Of a stretch of DNA of 64,000 bases, positions 35,303 to 46,628 are shown piece by piece. Each line of letters starts with the position of its first letter. Position 1 is the stretch's first letter. A program made the position numbers and the translations under genes. Below the pieces are notes generated by a model. That model was not told the origin of the DNA, searched no databases, and was given only the letters and a program-made list of their open reading frames with translations. The stretch covers positions 80,552,916-80,616,915 of the forward strand of contig OZ024903.1 of NCBI GenBank assembly GCA_964017125.1. The letters run 5' to 3'. The stretch is from Flabesymbios commensalis (taxonomy: Eukaryota > Annelida > Polychaeta > Terebellida > Flabelligeridae).

Positions 35303-35666
35303 AGGGACTGGCCCAGGCTAAAATCATAAAAAAATCGGTGATTTTATTTCGGGTTCCTAATATGACCATATGATGTAAACATGTACATAGACTAGAACTG
35401 CAAATTTTTATAATTTTTGTGCTGCGCATTGATCAGTTAGACTAGATATAGAGACGAAATTCCCGCATTTCCTATTTTTGACATGGTTGTCAATAATTAG
35501 AAATCAGGAATTTCGTCTCTATATCTAGTCTAACTGGTGAATGCGCAGCACAAAAATTATAAAAATTTGCAGTTCTAGTCTATGTACATGTTTACATCAT
35601 ATGGTCATATTAAGAACCCGATATAAAATCACCGATTTTTTATGATTTTAGCCTGGGCCAGTCCCT
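35303..35666. mobile_element. TTAA-flanked foldback MITE, 364 bp
   Basis: Bounded by TTAA at 35,299-35,302 and 35,667-35,670. Ends are AGGGACTGGCCCAGGC and GCCTGGGCCAGTCCCT. Arms of about 160 bases are nearly perfect (for example GACTAGATATAGAGACGAAA), with a short AT-rich spacer. High arm identity implies a young or gene-converted element. The TTAA target points to a piggyBac- or Kolobok-like transposase acting in trans. Confidence 0.93.
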
Positions 35667-36277
35667 TTAAAGTGCCCGTTTCTATGAGCAGAATAACCAT
35701 GATGTTAAGGGCTGTAGGCTCCATTCAGTCGTGTTGTAAGCCCTTGGACAGCTATATTACACGGCAAGTTCTCTCCAACGAGTTAAAGTACACAACCAGG
35801 CTGAAATCGAAACTTTAAAGAAGATGTTTGAACGCTACACCGTACGTGCTCAATCAGACTGACAATTTGATGTTTTTACTTTTCTAGGTGCAGTATAGAA
35901 AAGCCTATAGACAGACACCCGCAACAGTGTGTACACAGATCAGTGTCCCTGGCTCCCTGCCCCACTGACCTCGGTGTAATGTTGTTGTTATAACTAAATG
36001 CCGCGAGAGGAGCTGATATCCTTTTCAAATTCTTCACCAGTCTTTGTTTGATTACTTAATTCAAAAGTAATACGATGAATTTTAGCCTGGGTAAATTTGG
36101 CCGGTATTTTCAAATCGACTGATCCATCTTTTGTACCAAAATACAAACAATGACATCAGAAAGTCTCTACAAATCTCCCCCCTCGCTATGACCCGTAACA
36201 GGTGCACCTGAGAGACTTATGACGTTATAATTAGATCTCTCGTTGACCTCGATCCCATCATTTAGGGATCATCCGGT

Positions 36278-36400
36278 TGGATTAGCACAGCGATGAGATG
36301 TGCAGGTGGGACTCAGGAAGGTTAGGGCTCAATCCCGGTAGCTCTGTGTTGTAAATAATGACCTTGAAAGGGAGGCCATACTAATACGGCAGATTAATAC
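36278..36400 (+). repeat. tRNA-like SINE fragment
   Basis: GGATTAGCACAGCGATGAGA (A-box-like) and GGTTAGGGCTCAATCCCGG (B-box-like) are followed by GTGTTGTAAATAATGACC. No target duplication found. Confidence 0.4.
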
Positions 36401-36535
36401 CAACATCTGATTGCAAAGCGCTGATACACTCTGTGCAGCGTAGGCTGCTGGCACGATGTTGGCTAGACTGGTGAGCTAACGTCTTAGATGTTGGCACACC
36501 ATTCATCCTACGCTAGACAAAAATAAATGCTGGCA

Positions 36536-36648
36536 TCCTAGAAAACGGGATACGTTGAACCAATGTCGGTTTATTGCTGGTCCATCGTCTACGACGCTGC
36601 TCCAATATTAAAGCAAATAGGGCAATGTTTCATATATGCTGAGATAAC
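36536..36648. mobile_element. family A palindromic MITE
   Basis: CTAGAAAACGGGATACGTTG opens it; centre CATCGTCTACGACGCTG; right part AATGTTTCATATATGCTGAG is eroded. Confidence 0.7.
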
Positions 36649-36659
36649 TGTGAATGAGA

Positions 36660-37830
36660 TGTAGATAGGCGGATATCCTTTCATTTGGTCGTTTCCAAGA
36701 AGTACTTTTCATCAGCTAAACTAACCAAAGTTTGAATGGAACTGTTAAAATATTTCCTATTTGATCATACCCACAACTCCAATCGTGTTTTCTGGGTAAT
36801 CTGTCCCCTTCCCACCATGTTTTGGTACCAACTTTTATATAATGAGTCTCACTAAGAAAATAGTTCTTTTAAACACAGCTGTTTTTCAGGGCATTGCCCA
36901 TTTATTGCATGTGATTTTCTCATGCATAGTTGAGTTATGATATTCACATGACAATTGTCGTATCATTGCGCCTACAGATGCAATAATTACGGTTACTCAG
37001 CCATTAATTGCATTCTTATCTTTCAAAAATGGATGAATGATGGAGTGTAATTCCACCCAACATTAGATTGACGATGATGGGACCACAGATGTTCATAGCA
37101 TCTAACAAGTTCAATGATTTATTGTTAAAACGTTATGATCTACAACGTGTTCAATCAATAGTAATTTTGCAATCGATACATATACGTTAATAATATTGTG
37201 TGAACGAGTGCCGCCTTCTCCATTTGACAGGCTACGTAATCAGTGGTAATATATCTATCAGGCCGACATACGCAATTAAACAATATATTAAAAATCTATT
37301 TCCTTGTATGATTAACGTTGTTATTCAGAGATAACTTACTGAGTTTGACATAATATTTCTGTTCAGGCCGCCATTTGTCTCCCACTCTTTTCCACTGCAT
37401 AGGCATCTTGATATTGGTTGGTCAATGCGATACTTGGTGATCGAGCAAAATCAATTGATGAAATTGAGCAGTTGTTTTTAGAAGAAAACACTCTTATAAA
37501 ACAGCTCCGGTTATTAAATACTTCTAATACTTTTGGGTGACAATGTCAGATTAATTCTTGTCTCAGTTGTGGTCACAATTCTTGCTATTAATTTCGAATA
37601 ATCTTCTTAAATATATAAACGTATCCCATTGATCTTCAGTATTTTAACACCAGATTGATACGCTGAGATGATTGAAGATCCTGAGTAATCCTGGTGGATG
37701 ACAGAAGCAGTCTCTCCAGAGTTCATTCACGATCCAGACTGGATTGGTCAAATGGATGGAGTAGTGAAGAGTGGTGGAATGTAGGAAAGCCAAAAATTAC
37801 CTGCATCTCATTTTTACATCTCACACCTTC
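36660..37830. other. no recognisable gene
   Basis: AT-rich DNA without conserved protein motifs, hairpins or repeat ends that I could identify. Confidence 0.4.
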
Positions 37831-37839
37831 CAATCCAAC

Positions 37840-37970
37840 ACATCATGTTGGGTCCACGTTGGAGCAGAATTGTATAACATTCTCCTGTTGGCCCAAATAT
37901 TGATCTAAAGTTGGGGCCCAAATATTGATCTAAAGTTGGCTAAACGTGTCGTGCTCGCCGGTTATGCATA
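37840..37970. mobile_element. family A MITE, rearranged
   Basis: AACACATCATGTTGGGTCC ... GGCCCAAATATTGATCTAAA, with GGCCCAAATATTGATCTAAAG duplicated in tandem, then AAACGTGTCGTGCTCGCCGG as an altered terminus. Confidence 0.5.
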
Positions 37971-38610
37971 AATCACATTGAATAATATCTGGAGCCCTTT
38001 CTCCTCTGCAGTCATATTTGTCAGACATACAGATTATAAAATAGATCACAAAATTAACTTTTTTTTCAAAGTAGTGTATTAGGCAAATAACATAGTTATT
38101 TAATTTGGCACTTCAATTCTTATTCCTATCTATTATTATAATGGGTCATGATGAAATCACATCATTGTGTAGTAACCATACTTTCACACACTGCATTGCT
38201 TCAAGGGAGAAAGGGTTAACCACCTGCTTCATTATTGGAGTGACCATTATTTCAAAACGCGAGAAAGACGTGAGATAAAATATTTTAAGTAGCAAAAAGA
38301 GTTATTTCCTTAAAGTCCAATCGGTGTATACCACCATGTCATTTCATCTAAACTTAAAGGTGCATTATGTTCAGAAATCGTCACCTCACCTGTTAATGTT
38401 ATTCCTAGTTCTTATTTCCGGTGAATAGATTTCTGTCAATTACGCATGCGCCTGTGTTGCCAAGCTGCCCACGGCCGACCATTATTTCCTTGGAACAAAA
38501 TGCCAGTCGCCTGTGGTGATGTACTGGCCAGTTTGTGTGGTGGGGTAGAGTGTAGGCCTGATGATTAATTATAGTCTGTGTTTGAGATGACTTAAGTACC
38601 CCTGTGCCAT

Positions 38611-38721
38611 GCCCAGCAAACACCAGACATTGAACCAATGTTTGACCAATGTTGGGCCGACGTCGCAGACGGTGGACCAACATTGGTCAAACATTGGTTC
38701 AATTTCTCGTGTTTGCTGGGC
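38611..38721. mobile_element. family A palindromic MITE, best-preserved copy
   Basis: 111 bp from GCCCAGCAAACACCAGACAT to TCTCGTGTTTGCTGGGC. Inner arms TTGAACCAATGTTTGACC / GGTCAAACATTGGTTCAA; centre GACGTCGCAGACGGTGG. A useful reference for the family consensus. Confidence 0.95.
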
Positions 38722-38954
38722 AGACTGTGTACTACTGATTGCAGTTTGCCGAGATGCTTGTGTCAAGAGACAAGAGGTGCTATTAATTAGGCTACAATTA
38801 ATATTACACAGTAGAATAAAAAAAACGTACTATCCAAACAAATACAGAACATTTTAATCGATGCCGATATTTTCAGCAATATATATATATGTTCAATTAT
38901 CTGTAAGCCTCGCAGTTACTATCAATCATATTATTTTGGCCTAATAAGGAATGA

Positions 38955-39050
38955 AACTTTGAACCAATGATGATATATTGTTGGACCAGTCACTCAGACA
39001 ATGTACCAATAGTAACCGACATTTATTTAATTTAATTATCTTGTGGCGGC
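38955..39050. mobile_element. family A MITE, eroded
   Basis: ACTTTGAACCAATGATGATA and GTTGGACCAGTCACTCAGAC ... GTACCAATAGTAACC keep the order of family A with many changes. Confidence 0.4.
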
Positions 39051-39254
39051 TGTTAATTGGCACTTTTGCAGCATGTGACGTGGAATACTGTGCGAGTCTA
39101 TGGGTAGGCCTACAGACATTGAAATCTACACTTTGATGGTAGAAGCGTCTATTGAATTCGAGTGTATCAAGTGAACGTTTTCATCAAGCCCCATGCCGAT
39201 CTATTTATCACACTGATAGGAAATACACGTTCCATGAGATGAGTGGGGGCACTG

Positions 39255-39605
39255 TCGATCTCGGCCCACGACCATCTTGGACCAGGTGACCTCGGCCCAC
39301 ATTTCTGTGACCTCGGCCCACTTTGGTTACTTCGGCCCAAAGTGGTCTAAGTGACCTCGGCCCACTTTTCTGAGGCAGTGTTACTGGGCAGAGGTCACCA
39401 AAGTGGGCGGAGATCGCTACTTCGAAAATATTTTATATAGGCCTATGTATTTCATAAGGCCCAATAATGAAATTTAAAGACGAGAAGGTATATATGAATG
39501 TATGTATGTTTCGAGTTTCACTATGTATTAAAATGAACTTCTTTTGCATAACAGGTCACTGGGCCGAGATCACCGTGGGCCGAGGTCACATGTATCCCAA
39601 CTGTA
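39255..39605. repeat. cluster of GTGACCTCGGCCCAC motifs in both orientations
   Basis: GACCTCGGCCCAC or a near variant (for example ACTTCGGCCCAAAG) occurs five or more times at 39,255-39,370. Inverted forms (GGGCCGAGATCACC, GTGGGCCGAGGTCAC) occur at 39,555-39,595. It is more regular than chance and could be the subrepeated ends of one element. Confidence 0.6.
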
Positions 39606-39795
39606 TCCCAACCAAACAGTGCATCTCGCCAGAATACGTTGCAGTGCATGATGTAATAAACATGATAAATGCTCATCTAGTTTTCCACCCCATGGTGTAT
39701 ATCTACGCTGCGGGACAGTGTCACCTGCTTTTATATTTTACTATCATCGGTAGTAGTGTCTCCTGGCTAAGTTTATCCTGTATGTGCACAAAAGT

Positions 39796-39936
39796 TATTC
39801 ATTCATTCCTTCATTCCTTCATTTCTTCATTCCTTCCTTCATTCCTTCATTCCTTCCATTTTCTGATTCATTCATTCATTCATTCATTCATTCATTCATT
39901 CATTCATTCATTCATTCATTCATTCATTCATTCATT
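39796..39936. repeat. (TTCA)n microsatellite
   Basis: ATTC/CTTC variants at the left grade into a pure TTCA tract of about 70 bases. Same tetranucleotide (opposite strand) as the 12.6-kb tract. Confidence 0.95.
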
Positions 39937-40744
39937 TTATCTTCGCTGAATTGTTTGTCATTGCATATTTATATAAGGAGTTTAGAAAAGACACTCCGTG
40001 CTGCACGTGTTCGTGGATTTCCAAGAAAAATATTAATCTTACATTCTCACTGGTATACGGGTAGCTGCTAGTACTAGTAGTAGTAGCAAGCTTTTATTTT
40101 ACTACTGCTGGGCACTATTTGTTCACCTGTTTCTTACTGCAGTTTCACGTACATCATGACGCGAAGTCAACCTGTCTGTAATAATCATCCAAACATGATG
40201 TTTGTGTGTGTAAGCCAGCAGGCCTCCCTGTATTAACCTACGCTCAGCATCGGTGCTAAAACAGTTCAGGAAGCCTGATGGAGTACCTAAATATCTCCGG
40301 AAGTAGATTCTTCGACTTGGTCGAACCTTTGGAACTGGCAATTGGGTTATTTTTCGCGGCTACCATGTGGCCAGACATACCTAAGGATAGCGGAACATTT
40401 GACTCACTTAACTGGCACATACATAACTTACAGGGCATACAGAACATACAGGGCTGTTACGGGACAATACATCTCTATTGAATACATATACACTTAGGAG
40501 GGGACCAGATATGTACCCCGGACCAGATTTGTTCTGACTAAATTATTTACAGTCGAGAACACGTTTCATAAAAAAACGGAGGTAAACAAAAGGTAACATG
40601 CGTGCGATGAATGTATGTAAAATAATTGTATCTTCCACCCTAGCATCTTGATTCTTACGATACTAATAGAAAAGGTGTCATATGTAGGGCACTCGTATGG
40701 TACTTTTTTACATGTGTACCTAATCAAGAACTGCTTTCTTTACT

Positions 40745-40850
40745 ACTTGATTTCCTCTGTGTCTCATTGAGTTCATCACTCAGTAGACTGGACTATCAAA
40801 CTAGAGGTATATTGGGCTCGAATCCCTGCTGACCAGATGCGCCTTTATGT
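40745..40850 (+). repeat. tRNA-like SINE head, weak
   Basis: CACTCAGTAGACTGGACTAT and GGGCTCGAATCCCTGCTGAC have A-box/B-box spacing. The sequence after it is unique. Confidence 0.4.
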
Positions 40851-41134
40851 GCATACTGTATTATATATACAGTGATCCAAACACGTTAAACGAGCAATTC
40901 TTTCCATGTTAGTCAACTAGAAATCTTTCACGAAGAGTAAGGCATATAGTCCTATTTTTGGCCTATCGTTCTCATAGATAAATGGAAGCAATTGATCTCA
41001 CAGAAGCAATCACCAACTGGGAGATACACCACCTGGGAATTTACGACTAACAATCACGAGCGACTAGTTTTACGACAACTGTCATAAAAATTATCGATGT
41101 TCTCTGTCCCAACAAATTCCGTAACGCGATTTTT

Positions 41135-41335
41135 GAGTGAGTGAGTGAGTGAGTGAGTGAGTGAGTGAGTGAGTGAGTGATTGAGTGATTGAGTGATTGA
41201 GTGAGTGAGTGAGTGAGTGAGTGAGTGAGTGAGTGAGTGAGTGAGTGAGTGAGTGAGTGAGTGAGTGAGTGAGTGAGTGAGTGAGTGAGTGAGTGAGTGA
41301 GTGAGTGAGTGAGCGAGTGAGTGAGTGAGTGAGTT
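41135..41335. repeat. (GAGT)n microsatellite, ~200 bp
   Basis: Nearly pure GAGT tetranucleotide with a short GATT-containing stretch at 41,178-41,200 and one GAGC. Confidence 0.98.
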
Positions 41336-41652
41336 AACGAATAAGTGAGCGGGTGAAAGAGTGAGACTTACAATTCTTCAATCCCTACGTGACAATTTAT
41401 TAATGGGGACTACAATAATTGAGCATCAATCTTCAGCTTCGAGTAAACTTTGAATTTGTTGCAATATAACCCACCAACCCACTCAATGTTGTGACGAGAG
41501 AAAGCCCTAAGTCAACACTATGCCCTACTCTTATGTAATTAATTGAAGGGCTCGTTATAGTGTCATATAGTGACTGCACACTCCATACCTTTGAAAAGTT
41601 TAAAGCAGGGAGGATGTATAGTGTGAACATGGTCTACATTCAACAAAGGCGC

Positions 41653-41765
41653 TTTCCAGCAATCACGAGAGATTGATCCAATGTTATATCAATGTTGGCC
41701 CACCGTTTACGACACCGGTTCAACATTAAGCCAACATTGTGTCAACATCTCGTGTTTGCTAAGAT
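41653..41765. mobile_element. family A palindromic MITE
   Basis: TCCAGCAATCACGAGAGATT / CATCTCGTGTTTGCTAAGA. Centre CGTTTACGACACCGG. Confidence 0.85.
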
Positions 41766-41807
41766 AGTACTCATATAAGGGAGCCTATGGCGATAATATC
41801 TCAGCGA

Positions 41808-41897
41808 TCCAAATGTAGGAGCAATGTTGGTCCACCGTTTACGACACCGGCCCAACGTTGTCCCCACATTTGGTCACCGCCTTATGTTTGCCAGGAT
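41808..41897. mobile_element. family A palindromic MITE
   Basis: AGGAGCAATGTTGGTCCACC, with the same CGTTTACGACACCGG centre as the copy 150 bp to the left, then GTTTGCCAGGAT. The shared centre suggests local duplication or conversion. Confidence 0.75.
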
Positions 41898-42109
41898 TAC
41901 ATTGAAGAAGCGGCAAATGGACAAAAATTGTTGTCACAGTGTTCGCGTCCCACCAGTCTCGCAATATTATGTAAAGCTCACCAGCCGCAAACGGTGAGTT
42001 TGGGAGAGGGGCATATTTGTTAGATATAAAGATAGAAGAGGTCATCGAAACGAGCGATTCATTGATAACCTATAGGCTAACTTTTCCACCACTAGTTAGC
42101 CTACCTTTT

Positions 42110-42205
42110 AAACTACAGCTCTGTTCTGCGAAGCCAAAATGCAGTATCTGCTAAATTATTTGTAAAGTAAGCAGATACCTTTTGGTTTTATACGGCATTA
42201 CTAGT
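42110..42205. mobile_element. family C palindromic MITE
   Basis: CTGCGAAGCCAAAATGCAGT / AGCAGATACCTTTTGGTTTT, ending ATACGGCATTA. Confidence 0.6.
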
Positions 42206-42529
42206 GGTGCATATCTGTGTCACAGGGCATATTTTCAATACAATCAAACTCATAGAAAAAATCTAGTTTGAGCTCGCCCAAAATAATGGTGTAGAGTCAA
42301 CAAAAGCAATTACTCTTAATAGTTACTCAAATAATATAGTTGTGTGGCTCATTGCTAGAATAGAAAATAACTGGTGCATGAGCGACCGCAGCGTATCGCT
42401 GCAGCACTAGCATCACATTCAATTTGCCTCTGTCGGCAGCCAGCTTCCGACTGAGAGACAAGTCTTGATTATTGCCAGAAAATTGTTCATTTCTTCACTT
42501 TGAATTACAATTATATTATATAATATTAT

Positions 42530-42606
42530 TGTAATGTTGGTCCAGCGTCGTAGACGGTGGGCCAACATTAAATCAGTATTGGTTCAACGTATTGTGTTTC
42601 CTGTGT
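42530..42606. mobile_element. family A MITE, right-hand part
   Basis: TGTAATGTTGGTCCAGCG, TCGTAGACGGTGGGCCAACA, then TTGGTTCAACGTATTGTGTT. The left end is lost in AT-rich DNA. Confidence 0.7.
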
Positions 42607-42683
42607 TAGACTTGAATGTTTTATAAAATAATTGAGTGATTTTCATTCACAGTGACTGAAAATAACTTGATGGTTAAATATGC

Positions 42684-42770
42684 CTATACTGTCGTGCAAA
42701 GCCAAAGGGCAGTAACTGCTCACTTGGAAAGTCAGCAGCTACTGCCTTTTGGCTTTGCACGGCAGTATAC
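42684..42770. mobile_element. family C palindromic MITE, best copy
   Basis: ATACTGTCGTGCAAAGCCAA / TTGGCTTTGCACGGCAGTAT with inner CAGTAACTGCTCACTT / AGTCAGCAGCTACTG. About 87 bp. Confidence 0.85.
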
Positions 42771-42979
42771 ACGGTGGTTTATCCAGCCTATTTTCTTCAT
42801 TTTCACCACGTACATATTATTTATGCACTTAGATATCAGAACGTATTCCTATTTGGTCTTGTCCTACCTCACATAATATAAACTGTAATAGTAAGCAGAT
42901 TTTTAGGGCTTTTCAGAGCAGCACAGGTAGAACTGCATGCACACTCTTTTGAACAGTTCAGAACACTTTATTCGCACAG

Positions 42980-43050
42980 CAGCGTCAAAAAGCATTCGGG
43001 ATACGAGCTTAGGACCTTTGAGTCTCGAGCCACAACCGAACCGAAAGAGC
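42980..43050 (-). repeat. tRNA-like SINE head, weak
   Basis: Minus strand GATGGCTCTTTCGGTTCGG and AGCTCGTATCCCG parallel the heads near 17.9 and 44.6 kb. Confidence 0.35.
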
Positions 43051-43094
43051 CATCGGGGCCGGCAACGAAACGTATACCAGCATACATCAGAAAA

Positions 43095-43172
43095 ACTATA
43101 CTGCCTTTCAACGGCAAACAACAGTAACTGCTTAATTGACAAGTAAGCAGCTACTGTTGTTAGCACGACATA
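43095..43172. mobile_element. family C palindromic MITE
   Basis: TATACTGCCTTTCAACGGCA, AACAGTAACTGCTTA / AAGCAGCTACTGTTGTT, then GCACGACATATA. Confidence 0.75.
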
Positions 43173-43740
43173 TAATAATAGTATTATGTTATCGTCGCTT
43201 TCGGCCCAGGTAATAATGGTTGTAATTCCTGACCTGGAACTCGTCTGTATTTTATTGGGCCCTAGTTGTATATTAGCTGCCTCTCCCACGGTAATTATTT
43301 TATCCGGCGTGACGCGACGAATATGTTGCGGATAATTTTCTCCATCAGCGGAGCGATATACGACACCCTTTATGCCTCAAAACCGAAAATAGATCCAAAT
43401 TGAGTGGAAATTCCTATCTTTGTCAAGCTGTTGATCGATATATTTTACAACAGCTTGGAGAAGGGGATTGGATTTGTCTATTCAAAACTGTTAAGAAAAT
43501 AATTCATCAAATCATCTATTTATCGAGCTCTATTCAAAGAATATAGGCCTACAGCTTGTTGTTTATAAATTCACAAGGGTGGTCTAAAATGAGTATGGTC
43601 GACAGGTAGAATTAGTACAAAGTGACATAAACTAACCAGCGTTATCACAACAGTAGAGCTATAATCATATGTGCATATCGTTTATTTCGCAAATATCATT
43701 TATGCAACCTGTTCATATATATTATGACTAGTATTGACCG

Positions 43741-43993
43741 TTTACCCCTTTCAGGCCTGAATTTAACATTGTCATCTTCATCCACTACAAGCCGCGAATT
43801 GCTGTCGCAATTCTCGACTTGTAGTGAATGAAGATGATTTAATGTTGTATAAAAATTAAAGAAAAATGCCATGAATTGGTAAACAAGTTTCATGGAAATA
43901 TTCATTCTAAAACCCTTGGTTGTAGAAAAATTAAGTCTGTTTTCAGGGATGCAAAATGATGCTTTAATGCATCGTGAGGGCTTAAATGGTTAA
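43741..43993. mobile_element. family B MITE, 'CATCTTCATCCACTAC' hairpin subfamily
   Basis: Left CCCCTTTCAGGCCTGAATT; right GTGAGGGCTTAAATGGTTAA. Hairpin TCATCTTCATCCACTACAAG / CTTGTAGTGAATGAAGATGA with loop GCTGTCGC. Close relative of 49,056-49,310. Confidence 0.85.
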
Positions 43994-44249
43994 GTCGAGT
44001 CGAAGTACTCTATTGAAATAATATGTTATCCACTTGACCTTGTGGATAGCGCTAGAGAGCAAATCAGTTAAATCAGAATATCAGAATATAGCTCAGATAT
44101 TTTTTAATTTTTACCAAATAAATTCACATTTGCATAAAAAAGAAGCTGTTTAGAGTGCTATCAAACAGGATTGAAAATTAATATGGTCATGATTGGCCTG
44201 ATTGGTGCTTGAATGGTTGAAGTGATGATTGTAATGGGAGCATATTGTA

Positions 44250-44333
44250 GTACCATGCAGAAGCAGATAGTCGTAACTGCTCACTTTTAAAGTGAACAGT
44301 TACTAGTGTTTGCTTTTACACAGCAGAATGATC
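44250..44333. mobile_element. family C palindromic MITE
   Basis: CCATGCAGAAGCAGATAGTC, GTAACTGCTCACTTT / AAAGTGAACAGTTAC, then GTGTTTGCTTTTACACAGCA. Confidence 0.75.
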
Positions 44334-44584
44334 AGAGCGCTAATTGTTTTGTACTCGTTGGATTTGTTCTGTAGTGAGATCTCGCTTTATTACAATGTTA
44401 AAAAAGTCATATCTAAAGGGGGGGGGGTTGTGGGGGCTATTCTAGAGCTAGTAAATAAATGATTGTAGCTCTTCGTCGCTTACTGCACTTCAGGGAAATA
44501 TCTTGAAAAAGCGCCTGAATATGCCCTACTATATTTCCAGAAGTTCCAAGGGTTCTTTATAGTTGAGCACTATTCACAACCAAT

Positions 44585-44660
44585 ATTCGGCCTGGTCGAG
44601 ATTCGAAACGGGTAGCTCTAGATTACTAATCCAGAGCCAAACCGAATGAGCCACAGCGGA
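44585..44660 (-). repeat. tRNA-like SINE head
   Basis: On the minus strand GTGGCTCATTCGGTTTGG, a possible anticodon arm (TGGATTAGTAATCTAG), and CCGTTTCGAATCTCGACC. It looks tRNA-like over ~72 bases, but the acceptor ends do not pair well. Related heads near 17.9 and 43.0 kb favour a SINE. Confidence 0.45.
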
Positions 44661-45142
44661 TGACGAAAACACTTCCCGTTGTAAATATTCCCATTTTCTA
44701 AAGAAATATCGCAAAACTAAATTGAAAAAATATAAGCTTTTTCATAATCACAAAACTTGGCGACATGCGGCCAAATATATGATGATGAGGTTGCTTGATA
44801 AAACAAGTGATAAATAAATAAGTGAGAAAATGCCTACCACGAGCAGTCATATAATTAAACAGATGGCATTCAGCCAGATTTCCTCTGTTATAGATTCCAA
44901 TATCACCTTCTAAAGAGTCAAAGTATCGTATGTTCCACTCATTTCAGTTACAGATATGACACTTTGCCTGCAAAGTGCCTTATATAATATTGAAAAAATG
45001 TAATAATGGTAGACACATTATGCCATTACTAAAATATCTTATAATTCAGAGAACATAATAGACATAAGTGGCATACCGCTCATATAATTTGCTAGATATA
45101 TCTAATAGGAAGCTTTCTGACTTGCCAATAAATGATCCACAT

Positions 45143-45230
45143 CCAAGTAAACATGAAACTTTGCCCCAACGTTGGCCTTTTGTTGGGCCAGCGTCGTAGA
45201 CAGTGGGCCAATAATAAGCCAACGTTGGGA
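45143..45230. mobile_element. family A palindromic MITE, right end eroded
   Basis: TCCAAGTAAACATGAAACTT opens it; GTTGGGCCAGCGTCGTAGAC is the canonical centre; ATAATAAGCCAACGTTGGGA follows. Confidence 0.75.
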
Positions 45231-46313
45231 TACACAGTTATCTAATATATTTAAGTTGATATTGCATTCCAATTGCACGCATGGGTCTGCATGTTTCGCG
45301 ATAGAGAATTGTGCAATACTAAATGGCAGAACGATTTATAGATGTCACAGTGCACTAAGTAGGCTATACAATTATACATGAAGTAGTTTAAACAGATGGC
45401 GGTCATATCGTATAATACACATATGTTTCTATATTAGCTCCAGTCATGTGTAAGAAAGATCAATATGAAGATGATATCAATACGTAAAATTATACACAGT
45501 CATTGCAATGGCTGGACATAGAAAATATTTTAGTATGCCTAGTTAGACTTAATCAAATTTCTTTCACCATTTTTTTGATGTATACTATAGTCAAATACAT
45601 AAACTGTCCTTGCTAGAAATATTCTTAATACGATAAGCTTATTGAAACGTTACAGTAGTTTAGCGTAGCATACGATGTTAACCTCTTCAAATGCTCTCTA
45701 GATCCAACAGTCAAATATATGAAACGGTTGACTTGCTAAGACTTTACTAAATGAACGATTCTAGATAACGAGCATATATAATAATTTCCCTACTCTAATT
45801 CACACACACACATTGTGCCCAGCTTGTCCTTCTCTGATCAAGTTATTAATCAAGCTGATATGATCATATTAAATCATCTATGGCGTTGAGATAGGCTTGA
45901 GCTATCTGATCAGCTGAACTACTAATAATTGTGGTGTACTAGTCGGATTGAGCGGGAATTACTATACCTATCCTGTGTTTTATGTCTCTTAAAACACACT
46001 TTGAAATGTTCAGTTATTTAAACAAAGACGAGCTACGTAGCATGGTTGTTTCATAAGACAACTACTAAACTCGTAAATTGCTATCATAATATGTGTCTCC
46101 TTCATGCATATACCCCACAAGTTCTCTTATATAAAATTAATTATGTAACACTGTGTAGCCTACTTAACATGTCGTTTATTAACTGTATTTAAAGCACAAA
46201 ATGACACACATCGTACTAGTTTTCTTATTATGCAACACCGAGCCTGAATCGTTTGTATTAAATGTATTTTAGATGATACAAAAGTGTTACATGAAGCCTA
46301 TATATATAACTCG

Positions 46314-46408
46314 ACAAACACGGGATGTTCAACCACTGTTGGGCTAGCATCGCAGACGGTGAACCAACATTAAATCACCATTGGTTCAACTTCCCTTGTT
46401 TCTTGGGA
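46314..46408. mobile_element. family A palindromic MITE
   Basis: CAAACACGGGATGTTCAACC / GGTTCAACTTCCCTTGTTTC; centre GCATCGCAGACGGTGAACC. Confidence 0.85.
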
Positions 46409-46534
46409 CTAACAAACATTCGGGAGATTATGTGCGAATCCCATTTTATAAGTAAAAATCTACCCTTCTATATATGACATATATGCCCTCCTCTCACACA
46501 CGTGCATACTTCTTAAAGCTACACGCTGACACGT

Positions 46535-46628
46535 ATACTGCTGTGCAAAGACACACAGCAGTAACTTTATATTTAAAAAGAAGCAGTTACTGCTGTTTCC
46601 ACTTTGTACTGCAGGAAGCATATACTGC
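46535..46628. mobile_element. family C palindromic MITE
   Basis: TATACTGCTGTGCAAAGACA, CAGCAGTAACTTTAT / AGCAGTTACTGCTG, then CATATACTGC. Confidence 0.75.

Noticed and set aside
44585-44660. Functional tRNA gene
   Set aside because: Pol III boxes are present but the acceptor stem does not pair, and related heads occur near 17.9 and 43.0 kb, so a SINE is more likely.
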